A stretch of DNA of 64,000 nt, from the NCBI GenBank assembly GCA_001600695.1, contig BCKQ01000010.1, positions 94,270 through 158,269 of the forward strand, in the 5' to 3' direction. The notes under the pieces were generated by a model. That model did not search any database. It was not told where the DNA came from and saw only the letters and a list, made by a program, of their open reading frames with translations. The position numbers were made by a program, and so were the translations under genes. Each line of letters opens with the position of its first letter. Position 1 is the stretch's first letter. The DNA is from Ascoidea asiatica. Taxonomy: Eukaryota; Ascomycota; Saccharomycetes; Ascoideales; Ascoideaceae. This document shows positions 43,612 to 52,522 of this stretch, piece after piece.

Positions 43612-44544
43612 AATTTAAAAATATATTATTTTAAAATTGATTTAAATTTGTACTAAATTTAATCATACAAGTGAAATTAGAAATAAAAATTTTAATAATA
43701 AGGAGAATAAAAAATAAGGAATGAGAATTAAGGATAAAATATAAAATATGAGCTATAAGCTATGACAGACAAAGAATAAAGAATAAAGAATTGAATTAAA
43801 GAATTTTAAACTTTTTTTTTATTTTTTTTCAATTCTTTTTTTTTTTTTTGAACTTTTTTGTTAAAAAAAAAGGGGAAAATAAAGTAGTTAATGGTTTTGA
43901 CAGAAAAAAAAGATATTAAAAATTTAAATAGNGTAATTAACAATGTAATCAGTAAATTAGTTTATTCAGATAATTTAATTTGATTTAATGGATTGACTAA
44001 TCAATTGAAAGATTGATTGTATTAATAATAATAAAACTAACAAGAATAAGAATATAAGTAAATATATTTAGAGGAAGAAATAACAGTAACAGTAGTTTAA
44101 AGTAGTTAAAGTTAATGGAACTTTGAGAAATAAATTCCGGATTTAATACTAAATTTTGTGTAAATTGAAGTTTTTTTGGATAAAATTATAAAAAAAATGA
44201 AAATCAAATTGTGATATCTTATTTTAATATAATTTTGATGATTGATTTTTGAATTAATCAATTGATTTATTTACCAATTGTTTTNTTGAATAGAATTGTA
44301 GATTGAAAGTAAGTTGCAATTGGAACAAAGTTAGCTCAGAACAAAATAAGTTGAATAAATTGATATTTGTAAGTAAAAGAGTCAAATAAATAATTAAAAT
44401 TAGTTGATAATTAATTTTTAATAACTGAAGTGATGTGAAAGAGAATAATCAATTAATATCCTNAATAAAAGAGCAGTTTTATCAATGGCCAGTGAGTAAA
44501 TTAAAGCTATGTATGCTATGGAATTGAATAGTGATTAATTGCAC

Positions 44545-44588
<44 letters not shown>

Positions 44589-45386
44589 ATATTATTTTAT
44601 TATTGATGAATCTATTATCTAGAGTACTTTTGTAATATTCTAATCTGATCTTAAATATTCTTTATGTTTAATGCTTTATTTTCTTAAAACTAATATTCCA
44701 CTGTATATCGAATATTNATTATTTGATTTTTATTTGAAGTTTTATTTCATTGCTTCAGCTGTTTATTTTGTTTATTTCGTCTGTTTGGTTTGTTTGGTCT
44801 GGCGGCAGTGCAAGCTGAGTAAGCTGAGCTAGTTACTAACGTTACTTGGTTACTCTGCCCAGAGACGAATTCGCAATTGAAAAGCTAGCGCTGTTTGCAC
44901 TTGCAGAGCACTTCAAAAGAACCGCAGAACTGGTAGCGCNGTGTAAAAGTGGCAGGGTAACTTCATCTAGAGCGGAGCTCTAAGACAAATTTCTACTTAA
45001 ACAGTATAAGCGCACGTGATGCAATTCCAGCTCAAAACAGCGGCTAAGGGCATTATAAATGTCCCACGATAATAACGCAATTACCGAAGGCTGTGATCAC
45101 ATGATATTTTTAGCTTTTTATCTATTTATATCCAACCACACCCTCAAGTGCAAAAACTATTGAAGCAGTTTACAGGACATGGGATAGCCATCAACCGGAC
45201 AGTAACCAAAATATCCTTACGGCAGACGTTACATTTTTATNAATCCAGATCTTGCTTCTTGCGCTTCCTGTGCTTTTTGTAACTCTTAAGATTATAGACT
45301 ATTAAGTGCTGAGCTTCTTTCTCTTTGCTTCATACAATAAATTTATACTGCACTGCTGCACCTTCCTTTCCGAAACCTTTTAGGTC
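43612..45386. promoter_or_regulatory. Long intergenic region upstream of the SAPS gene, with (AT)n repeat and GC island
   Basis: 1.78 kb. About 43800-43870 has poly-T and poly-A tracts, and a dinucleotide repeat is listed separately. A GC-richer island (about 44800-45080) carries GCAGTG (44805-44810), GGGTAAC (44955-44961), CACGTG in ATCACGTG context (45013-45018, minus) and TCACATGA (45097-45104). CACTGC is at 45351-45356. No gene is supported. Confidence 0.5.
44552..44584. repeat. (AT)n dinucleotide microsatellite
   Basis: About 16 uninterrupted TA units in intergenic DNA. Confidence 0.95.
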
Positions 45387-47198
45387 CTATTCTATTTGTT
45401 TCTTTTCACTCTTTAAACTATTATTTTTATTTTCATTGTCATTGTCATCTTCATTTTCATCTTCATTATCACTTTCATCTAATTTGATTATTTTTTTATC
45501 CATATCTATTTCATCTTGTTCTACAATATCTTCAACAAATTTATAATCTTTTTTACTCTTCACTTCATAATTATATTCTCTAAATTCTAACCATCTATTA
45601 AGAATTCTAGCTATTCTTCTTCTCAATCGAAAATTCTCTTTACTACTATCTCTTGATTGATCTTTATCTTTATCTTTATTTTCTTTATTTTCTTTATTTT
45701 CTTTATCTTCTTTATCTTCTTTATCTTCTTTATCTTCTTTATCTTCTTTGCTTTCATCATCTTCTTTATCTTCTTTTTCTTCATTATCCATTAAACTAAT
45801 TGGTAATGACTTAATGAATTCAATTAAAACTTTATGAATTTCACTTTTTAATATTACACATAATTGAAATTCATGATTTTCTAAAAATCGAATTTTTGAC
45901 TTAATTTCTTTATCATTTTCCAATTCTTTATAATTTACTCTTTTATTTAATAAAGTATTTTGTAAAAAAAATCGAATCTCCTTCAATTTAATCAAATTAA
46001 TTTTGATTTTTTCACTTAATTCTTTTGCACTAGCATATGATGATAATAATTTAAATTCTTCTTCATCATTTAATTCCATTAATTTTAATTCTTCTTCTTC
46101 ATTATCATCACTATCTTCAATTTCTTCAATTGCTTCGATCTGTTCAACTTCACTCTCTTCTCTTTCTTCATCATCTATATCAATGTCAACAACACCTTCT
46201 TGTTCTCCTTCATCATCCTCTTCTTCTTCACTGCTTATTAATTCTTTTTCTGATTTTTTTTCTAATTCTTTTTTCTTTTGTTTCTTTTGTAGTTTATCTT
46301 TTACTTTCCCATTACTTATTTTAACTCTCTCCTCTTTATTAGATATAACCTGAGTTTTACTTATTTTTTTTCTACTTTTATTAAAATTAGCTTCATCTTC
46401 TGAATCAATCAATATAACATCATTATTTGTTTTTTTATTGATTTTTCTTTTCTTATTCAATATTTTTTTCTCTTCTTTATTTGTTTTTCTCTTCTTAGAA
46501 TTTGTACCCTCTTTATTTTTCAAAATTTTATCTAAAGATTGTTTTTGAACTTCTTTTTCCAATTTTTCAAGTTCTTCTATCTCTTCTTCTATATCACTTT
46601 CATTACTACCATTTTTTGCAAATGAATCAACTTTTGGAGGATTTAATGCCATTTCATATGCAAGCTTTAATAATTCTAATTTATTATTTTTATTTTTATT
46701 TTTATTAGTACTTTTATTTGATTTTTTTGATTCTTTCATTTTAATACTTTCTTCTAATTTATTTAAAAAAAAATTTATATCTTCAATATTCAATATTTTT
46801 AAATCTAATTCATTTGCCCACATATAATTATCATCTTTGAAAAATCTAACTAGATATACTTTATTTAAATTTTTCTCTTTCTCTTTAATTTTCTCTTTAA
46901 TTTTAATTCTAATTTTTTTACGGTTTCTTGATGATGATAATCCATTTTTTGGTTTTTTTTTCAATACTAATTCTGGTGCCATATTTTCTGGTATTATCAT
47001 ACTGGGCCATGGCGGAAATCCTTTGAGTTTTGCTAATACTATACTACCTGATTTCAATTCATTTTCTTCATTTTCTTCATTTTCTTCATTTTCTTCGTCA
47101 TTATTATTTCCAGTAATAGTAATTGAACTATCAATATCAATCTGTGAACTATTATTGATATTGGTATCTTTCTCTAAGTCACCAATATCGGTTGTCAT
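45387..47198 (-). CDS. IOC4: PWWP-domain chromatin protein, IOC4-like
   Basis: 603 residues. A PWWP domain occupies about residues 52-140: SGSIVLAKLKGFPPWPSMII has the Pro-Pro-Trp-Pro core, and KVYLVRFFKDDNYMWANELD supplies the aromatic-cage strands. A basic linker with KKRKTNKEEKKILNKKRK (nuclear localisation) and an acidic Glu/Asp stretch follow. A helical segment is at about 385-460 (ELSEKIKINLIKLKEIRFFL), then a KED repeat, then a second helical segment (RRRIARILNRWLEFREYNYE). In yeast, Ioc4 is the PWWP subunit of the Isw1b remodeller, which reads H3K36 methylation and keeps nucleosomes in place over transcribed genes. PWWP at the N-terminus, the charged centre and helical C-terminus match. 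Ioc4 in baker's yeast is 475 residues; the excess is charged repeats. Another PWWP reader is possible. Confidence 0.72.
   Translation of the reverse strand: MTTDIGDLEKDTNINNSSQIDIDSSITITGNNNDEENEENEENEENELKSGSIVLAKLKGFPPWPSMIIPENMAPELVLKKKPKNGLSSSRNRKKIRIKIKEKIKEKEKNLNKVYLVRFFKDDNYMWANELDLKILNIEDINFFLNKLEESIKMKESKKSNKSTNKNKNKNNKLELLKLAYEMALNPPKVDSFAKNGSNESDIEEEIEELEKLEKEVQKQSLDKILKNKEGTNSKKRKTNKEEKKILNKKRKINKKTNNDVILIDSEDEANFNKSRKKISKTQVISNKEERVKISNGKVKDKLQKKQKKKELEKKSEKELISSEEEEDDEGEQEGVVDIDIDDEEREESEVEQIEAIEEIEDSDDNEEEELKLMELNDEEEFKLLSSYASAKELSEKIKINLIKLKEIRFFLQNTLLNKRVNYKELENDKEIKSKIRFLENHEFQLCVILKSEIHKVLIEFIKSLPISLMDNEEKEDKEDDESKEDKEDKEDKEDKEDKENKENKENKDKDKDQSRDSSKENFRLRRRIARILNRWLEFREYNYEVKSKKDYKFVEDIVEQDEIDMDKKIIKLDESDNEDENEDDNDNENKNNSLKSEKKQIE
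45668..45781. repeat. TTCTTTATC 9-bp coding repeat (Lys-Glu-Asp) inside the IOC4-like gene
   Basis: Tandem 9-bp units and variants encode Lys-Glu-Asp and Lys-Glu-Asn triplets on the minus strand. Unit changes keep the frame. Confidence 0.85.
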
Positions 47199-47548
47199 TG
47201 TTCAATCTCTTTTCAACAATAAATTGATTAGATGTTTCCAATATCTCAAGCAAATATAAATATAAATAAAGATAAATCAATTCTAATTTTAATTCTGACT
47301 TCACTCGAGCTTTTCCATTTAAAAATCTCAGCTTCTCACTTACTGCCGAAGTATGGCAAAAACACACGCGGTTTGACACGCTAGCAAACTCTTTTTTGTG
47401 TAAACAACACGTAAAAATGCTTTTATTACAATTATTTGCAAAACAACGCGTAAGGAAATATAAATTGAATAAAATATAAATATAATTATAAATATAAATA
47501 TAAATATAAATATAAATAGGTCTAAAATTAAAAGAAAAAATCTATAAA
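47199..47548. other. Intergenic upstream of the IOC4-like gene
   Basis: 350 bp with a TAAATA repeat (about 47460-47520) and two short CACGCG/CACGTA-like patches near 47365-47410. No gene seen. Confidence 0.5.
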
Positions 47549-48364
47549 TCAGAATAATTCGGAAGCAACTTTGTCAAGATTATGTATATCACAGATTAAT
47601 TCACAACCTTCTATCAATTTCAGCTTTAAATATTCATTTTCTTTTGAATCTCTTTCATTATTTGGATCTAATTCAATTAATTGAAACACTTTTTTAAATA
47701 AATTATATTCAACAGCAAACTTACAATTAAGAAAACTATCATCAATAAAATATGCATTTTCTTTTGAATTTGAAACACCTGAATCTGATAAAGCTTTTTT
47801 AAAGAAACTTAAATTTGGTTTACAATCAATTTCATTTGTTGAATAATTACAGTATGTTAAACCATCAAATATATCTAAAATTTTCAATAATGAGCAAACT
47901 CTTAGTGCATGATTTTTATAAGCATTTGTGAATAACCAAAAATATTTAATTTTTTTTTGTTTCTTTAAATTAATTAATAAATTTCTTAATTTTAAATCCG
48001 GCTTGATTAAATTTTCCAAAGGTAAATTATCATCAACTTTTAAATTAAAATCCATTGCATCAATATTATGATTTTTAACAAGTCCTCTAACAGTTAAAGA
48101 ATATTTTTGATAATATTTCAAATTTAATAATTCTGCTTCTTCAGCATTCAAATTTAAATTTGATTTAATGTAATTTTGTATATTANTTTGCATTAATTCA
48201 TTGATTTTTAAATTTTTTGAATATAAACAATTATCAATATCAAAAAAAAATACTTTATGATTATGATTTTTGATTTTTATTTTCAAATTATTAAATTCTT
48301 CAGAAAATATTTGAGAATAATCTGGATTTGAATAAATTTCATTAAATTCATCTGTTTTTGTCAT
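47549..48364 (-). CDS. SDT1: HAD-family pyrimidine/nucleotide 5'-monophosphatase (SDT1/PHM8 type)
   Basis: 271 residues, typical of yeast Sdt1 (280) and Phm8 (321). HAD motifs are complete. Motif I is KVFFFDIDNCLYS (about residues 38-50), with Asp nucleophile, Ile, then Asp; Asn replaces the usual Thr in DxDxT, the DIDNCLY form known in this subfamily. Motif II is LFTNAYKNHA with Thr, motif III contains the Lys of CKPNLSFF, and motif IV is YFIDDSFLN with paired Asp. The helical cap insertion lies between motifs I and II. These soluble Mg-dependent phosphatases remove phosphate from pyrimidine nucleotides (Sdt1) or from nucleotides and lysophosphatidate (Phm8). The paralogue cannot be told from motifs alone. 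It lies upstream of the IOC4-like gene on the same strand and is divergent from DUG1. Confidence 0.87.
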   Translation of the reverse strand: MTKTDEFNEIYSNPDYSQIFSEEFNNLKIKIKNHNHKVFFFDIDNCLYSKNLKINELMQXNIQNYIKSNLNLNAEEAELLNLKYYQKYSLTVRGLVKNHNIDAMDFNLKVDDNLPLENLIKPDLKLRNLLINLKKQKKIKYFWLFTNAYKNHALRVCSLLKILDIFDGLTYCNYSTNEIDCKPNLSFFKKALSDSGVSNSKENAYFIDDSFLNCKFAVEYNLFKKVFQLIELDPNNERDSKENEYLKLKLIEGCELICDIHNLDKVASELF

Positions 48365-49826
48365 TTTTCTAGAAAAAAGTATTTAATGATTAATATTTAT
48401 ACCAAGTAGTATTGATTGTCCAATAAATTGTCCAAAATGAAATAAATGGGAAAAGGAAAAATAATAAAATAGATTAAAATAATTTCTCAATAAATTTATG
48501 AAATTAGTCCCTTTTATATTGAAAACTTTGAAAGTCAATAGTTTTCAAAATTGAAATTGAAATTGTAGAATTAAAAATTAATCCAACAGAGAATCTGAAT
48601 AAAAAAAAAAGCAGAGTATAATATCATAAAAATTGTCACCAGATTAGTTGTTTTTGTAAGATAATGTACGGTAAATTCTTCAAAAAATTGAAAAATACTG
48701 TAGTGATATAAATTCCAACANATTTATTGAATCAAATAAGAGCCAAATAATCCAAATAAGAACTAAACAAGAACAAATTAAGAAAANNCTTTAAAATTTT
48801 CTAGAAATGAAACTGATATATACTCCGAAAGTGAAGTATCTCTTTAAAAGGAGAAAAGATTGGAAAATGATTAAAAAAAAAAAACAGTATCGGTAACCCT
48901 TTGACCTCTTAGTGAGTAGTTTGATATTCTTTCTTTTTCCTTTTGATTTTTTTTTGATTAACGAAATACTGACTTTTAATTAAAGCTCAAGTAAATTCAT
49001 TCAGAGATCGTTGTCTGAGTAATAGAAGGTTTATTTATAAGCTTAAATAAAAAACCAGATTATTTGATGTTAATTATTCCTTCATTTATTTATTTAAATA
49101 CTTACTAATTCACTTTATTTTTTTATTTAATGACATATTCATTTATTTATNCACTTTTTGGTTAAATTTCTGATTTTTTTTACTCTGCTATAAAATACAC
49201 ACACAGACACACATTTTGGCACTGGGGAAGCCAATGACTGGAGTCCTGTCAACATGTTTTATGGTGCATTTAGCAAAATGAGAATCACCCGCGCAATTCC
49301 TACACTATGCTCAGCCACAGTTAAACTAGTATTGCGCCAATGAGTTTGGCCGGAACTTCCGAGGATTCAGCTNGTGGTGGGAATTCCGGTGGCTTTGGGA
49401 CTTTTACCAAATCTTACAATTTGTGGGAATTTTATAAACTTCGAGTCCAAAATGTCGTCAGCGAGATCCGGCCTCTCAGACCCCNGATTTCGTCCTCTGA
49501 ACCAGAAAGCTGGCCTTGAAAACCGTCCTAGGCATAGTATCTAACACAACTTATTTCCAACCTCTAGGGCAAAATCGTTCCTTATCTTGTCCCGTTGGGG
49601 CTCACTTCGCCTAACTTTTATCAATAATTTCTCTTTTCCTTCCGTCAATGTTTTTAGATATTGAAGNTTTTAAAGCATCTTTTCTAAACTCCATAATTAA
49701 TTGAGAGAATTGCCTTCTGTTATGTTTAATGTGAATATACTTTTTATATTTTCTCTCAATTATAATTTTTAATAAAGATTTATATTCTTTTTATTTATTT
49801 TAGAAAAAAAAAACANATTGATATAA
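48365..49826. promoter_or_regulatory. Divergent SDT1-DUG1 intergenic region with GC island, TATA box and CCAAT
   Basis: 1.46 kb. A TATAAAA box is at 49189-49195, followed by a GC-richer island (about 49200-49620) with CCAAT at 49337-49341. The TATA is about 630 bp from the DUG1 ATG, so it may serve another transcript. CGGTAACCC (48891-48899), a Reb1-like variant, is about 530 bp before the SDT1 start. No coding frame over about 35 codons with a domain was seen in the island, and no tRNA box pair was found. Confidence 0.45.
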
Positions 49827-51389
49827 ATGAACATTATATATCGTTATAATATATTCAATATTTCAAGTATCAATTGTTTAAACTCATTTAAATTTACAAC
49901 CAAATATTCTTTCAATAACTTAAAATCCCGAAGAAAAATGTCATCTTCAATTCAATCAAATTTAATTCCATTATTTCAAAAAATTGATGATTTAAAACCT
50001 GATTTTATTAAAAGATTATCAACTGCAGTTTCGATAAAGTCTGTTTCTGGGGATGAATCTTTAAGATCTGAAGTTTTTAAAATGGCTGATTTTTTAAAAA
50101 ATGAATTAACTAAATTAGGCGCTCATGATATTCAATTAAAACAATTAGGTATTCAACCACCTCCTGTTTCANTTCCAAATTTAAAATTACCTCCAATTGT
50201 TTTAGCTAAATTTGGCAAGGATCCAAGTAAAAAAAATATTTTAATTTATGGTCATTATGATGTTCAACCTGCTTTAGTAGAAGATGGATGGAATACAAAT
50301 CCTTTTGATTTAATAATTGACGAAAAAAATGATAAATTAATTGGTAGAGGTTCAACTGATGATAAAGGTCCAGTTATTGGCTGGTTAAATTCAATTCAAG
50401 CTCATAATGATTTAAATATTCCATTACCAGTAAATTTGATTTGTTGTTTTGAAGGTATGGAAGAATCTGGTTCTTTAGGACTTGATAAATTAATTGCTGA
50501 TAATTCTAAAACTTATTTTAAAGATGTTGATGATGTTTGTATATCTGATAATTATTGGTTAGGTACTAAAAAACCTGTATTAACTTATGGTTTAAGAGGT
50601 TGCAATTATTATCAAATTATTATCAAAGGTCCTGAAGCAGATTTACATTCTGGTATATTTGGTGGTGTAATTGCAGAACCAATGACTGATTTAATTAAAT
50701 TAATGTCAACTTTAGTTGATAATAATGGTAAAATTTTAATTCCTGGCATTAAAGAAATGGTAGCTCCTTTAACCGAAAAAGAAGAAAAATTATATGATGA
50801 TATTGAATTTGATTTAAATGAATTAAATCTTGCTTCAGGTTCTGAAACTTCTTTATATAATACCAAAAATGATATTTTGATGCATAGATGGAGATATCCT
50901 TCTTTATCTTTACATGGTATTGAAGGAGCTTTTAGTGGATCTGGTGCAAAAACTGTTATTCCTTCAAAAGTTATTGGAAAATTTTCAATCAGAACAGTAC
51001 CAAATATTGAATCTGAAAAACTAACAAGTCTAGTTATTGACTTTGTTAATAATGAATTTAAAAAATTAAATTCCAAAAATATTTGTAAAATTGAATTAAT
51101 TCATGATGGTGATTATTGGTTAGGAGATCCTTTTAATAAAAGTTTTCAAGCTGCTGCAAAAGCAACTAAATTAGTTTGGGGTGTTGAACCTGATTATACA
51201 AGAGAAGGTGGATCGATTCCTATAACTTTAACATTTGAAAAAGAATTAAAATCAAGTGTATTATTATTACCAATGGGTAAAGGTGATGATGGAGCTCATT
51301 CAATTAATGAAAAGTTAAATATTTCAAATTATATTGAAGGTGTTAAGACTTTGAGTGCTTATTTACATTATTATGCAGGATCTGATTAA
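49827..51389 (+). CDS. DUG1: Cys-Gly metallodipeptidase of glutathione degradation
   Basis: 520 residues. M20 peptidase motifs are complete: IYGHYDVQPA (metal His, Asp), GRGSTDDKGPV (bridging Asp), FEGMEESGS (general base Glu and metal Glu), DLHSGIFGG in the lid/dimer region, EGGSIPITLTFEKEL and DGAHSINEKL (last metal His). Dug1 is a Zn/Mn-dependent Cys-Gly dipeptidase of the CNDP family; in baker's yeast (481 residues) it also forms part of the Dug1-Dug2-Dug3 route. Two starts are possible. From 49827 there is a 37-residue basic, Asn/Ser-rich extension without acidic residues, ending Ser-Arg-Arg-Lys. From the second Met (49938) the protein begins MSSSIQSNLIPLFQKIDDLK and has the usual family length. 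Dual cytosolic and mitochondrial forms are an inference. It converges on TAN1 with only 53 bp between stops. Confidence 0.96.
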   Translation: MNIIYRYNIFNISSINCLNSFKFTTKYSFNNLKSRRKMSSSIQSNLIPLFQKIDDLKPDFIKRLSTAVSIKSVSGDESLRSEVFKMADFLKNELTKLGAHDIQLKQLGIQPPPVSXPNLKLPPIVLAKFGKDPSKKNILIYGHYDVQPALVEDGWNTNPFDLIIDEKNDKLIGRGSTDDKGPVIGWLNSIQAHNDLNIPLPVNLICCFEGMEESGSLGLDKLIADNSKTYFKDVDDVCISDNYWLGTKKPVLTYGLRGCNYYQIIIKGPEADLHSGIFGGVIAEPMTDLIKLMSTLVDNNGKILIPGIKEMVAPLTEKEEKLYDDIEFDLNELNLASGSETSLYNTKNDILMHRWRYPSLSLHGIEGAFSGSGAKTVIPSKVIGKFSIRTVPNIESEKLTSLVIDFVNNEFKKLNSKNICKIELIHDGDYWLGDPFNKSFQAAAKATKLVWGVEPDYTREGGSIPITLTFEKELKSSVLLLPMGKGDDGAHSINEKLNISNYIEGVKTLSAYLHYYAGSD

Positions 51390-51442
51390 ATTGAAATTTT
51401 TATAAATTAGATAAATTTTTTTTTATTATTTTATTTAGATTT

Positions 51443-52522
51443 TTAGTCAAACTTTGAATTGGATTTAATAAATATTTGTTCTAAATTTAATTTTGATAAT
51501 TTTGAATATTCATTATTTTCAATTACACTTAAACCAATATTATTTTTATAAGCAGAAAAAATTATAACAGTTTCTAAACTTTTATAAGAAAATTTATATT
51601 CATTATTTGAAATTTCATAAACATGATCGGTTATCATTTTTGTTAATTCTTCTCTTTTAAAAGTTTCAAAAAATCTTTTTTCAAATTTAATTGTAAAAAA
51701 TTTTTGATCTAAATCTTTTTGATTTTCTAATTCTTTTTGATTCTCTGATTCTTTTTGATTTTCTAAATCTGTTTGAATCTCTGAATCTTTTTTGATTTTT
51801 GAATGATTTGAATGAATTGAATGATTTGTTTTGAAAACTGGATTTAAAANTAAATTCATTAATTTTTTAAATTCATTTAAAGANGCAGAAGAAGAATATT
51901 CTACAGGAATTAGTTTATAAGTAACTTTTGTTGATTTTAAATTATTTTCAAATAGTTCATTACAAATTCTCAAAATGAATTGAGTAGAAATAATTGGCTT
52001 TCTAAATTTAAAAAATAAAAGACAATTACAATCTATTTCAATTTGTTGAATTACAGGTACTTTATTACTATTTTTACTATTATTACCATTATTACTATTA
52101 TTACTATTATTATTTTTATTATTGATATTTAAATTTGATTTTTTTTTTTTTGTTGAATCATTTAAATTTCTTAAATCATTTAATTCTTTCAAAATATCAT
52201 TTTCAATTGCAAATTTATTATTCTCATTATCTTCATTAGTTTCATTAGTTTCATTGGTTTCATCTGTTTCATCTGTTTCATCTGTTTCATTGGTTTCATT
52301 AGAATCTTTTTTAAATATTAAATTATCAGATATGTCATAATAATCATTTAATTTTTCAAGTAATAAATTTAATATTTCAATTTTACAAGTATTCTCTCTT
52401 TTAATTGGACAAGTTACATAACAACCACTTGTTCCAGGATCAATATTCGAAGCAACTAATTGATATTTTCTTCTCTTATTATCCTTAGAGAAGTTCTTTG
52501 ATCGTTTTTTATTATTAGACAT
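51443..52522 (-). CDS. TAN1: tRNA acetylation cofactor Tan1 (THUMP domain)
   Basis: 359 residues (yeast Tan1 is 289). The N-terminus is basic (KKRSKNFSKDNKRRKYQL), then the family hallmark DPGTSGCYVTCPIKRENTCK (about residues 27-46). A THUMP-like domain fills the C-terminal half, with strands around CNCLLFFKFRKPIISTQFIL, FTIKFEKRFFETFKREELTK, SYKSLETVIIFSAYKNNIGL and a last strand-helix. Two insertions are low complexity: Asn-Glu-Thr-Asp-Glu-Thr repeats (about 74-95) and Glu-Asn-Gln-Lys repeats (about 240-270). Tan1 binds tRNA and delivers it to the acetyltransferase Kre33 (NAT10) for N4-acetylcytidine at position 12 of tRNA-Leu and tRNA-Ser. The family signature is intact and confidence is high. 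Confidence 0.92.
   Translation of the reverse strand: MSNNKKRSKNFSKDNKRRKYQLVASNIDPGTSGCYVTCPIKRENTCKIEILNLLLEKLNDYYDISDNLIFKKDSNETNETDETDETDETNETNETNEDNENNKFAIENDILKELNDLRNLNDSTKKKKSNLNINNKNNNSNNSNNGNNSKNSNKVPVIQQIEIDCNCLLFFKFRKPIISTQFILRICNELFENNLKSTKVTYKLIPVEYSSSXSLNEFKKLMNLXLNPVFKTNHSIHSNHSKIKKDSEIQTDLENQKESENQKELENQKDLDQKFFTIKFEKRFFETFKREELTKMITDHVYEISNNEYKFSYKSLETVIIFSAYKNNIGLSVIENNEYSKLSKLNLEQIFIKSNSKFD

Noticed and set aside
45097-45380. Point-centromere-like elements: TCACATGA (CDEI-like) and CTTTCCGAAACC (CDEIII-like core)
   Set aside because: The two are about 270 bp apart rather than about 80-90 bp, the DNA between them is not extremely AT-rich, and the CDEIII match is only to the central CCGAA part. 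Point centromeres are also limited to Saccharomycetaceae.
49200-49620. Possible structured RNA or tRNA in the GC island before DUG1
   Set aside because: No B-box-like GGTTCGAxxCC and no cloverleaf could be recognised. The TATA box upstream leaves a non-coding transcript possible but unsupported.
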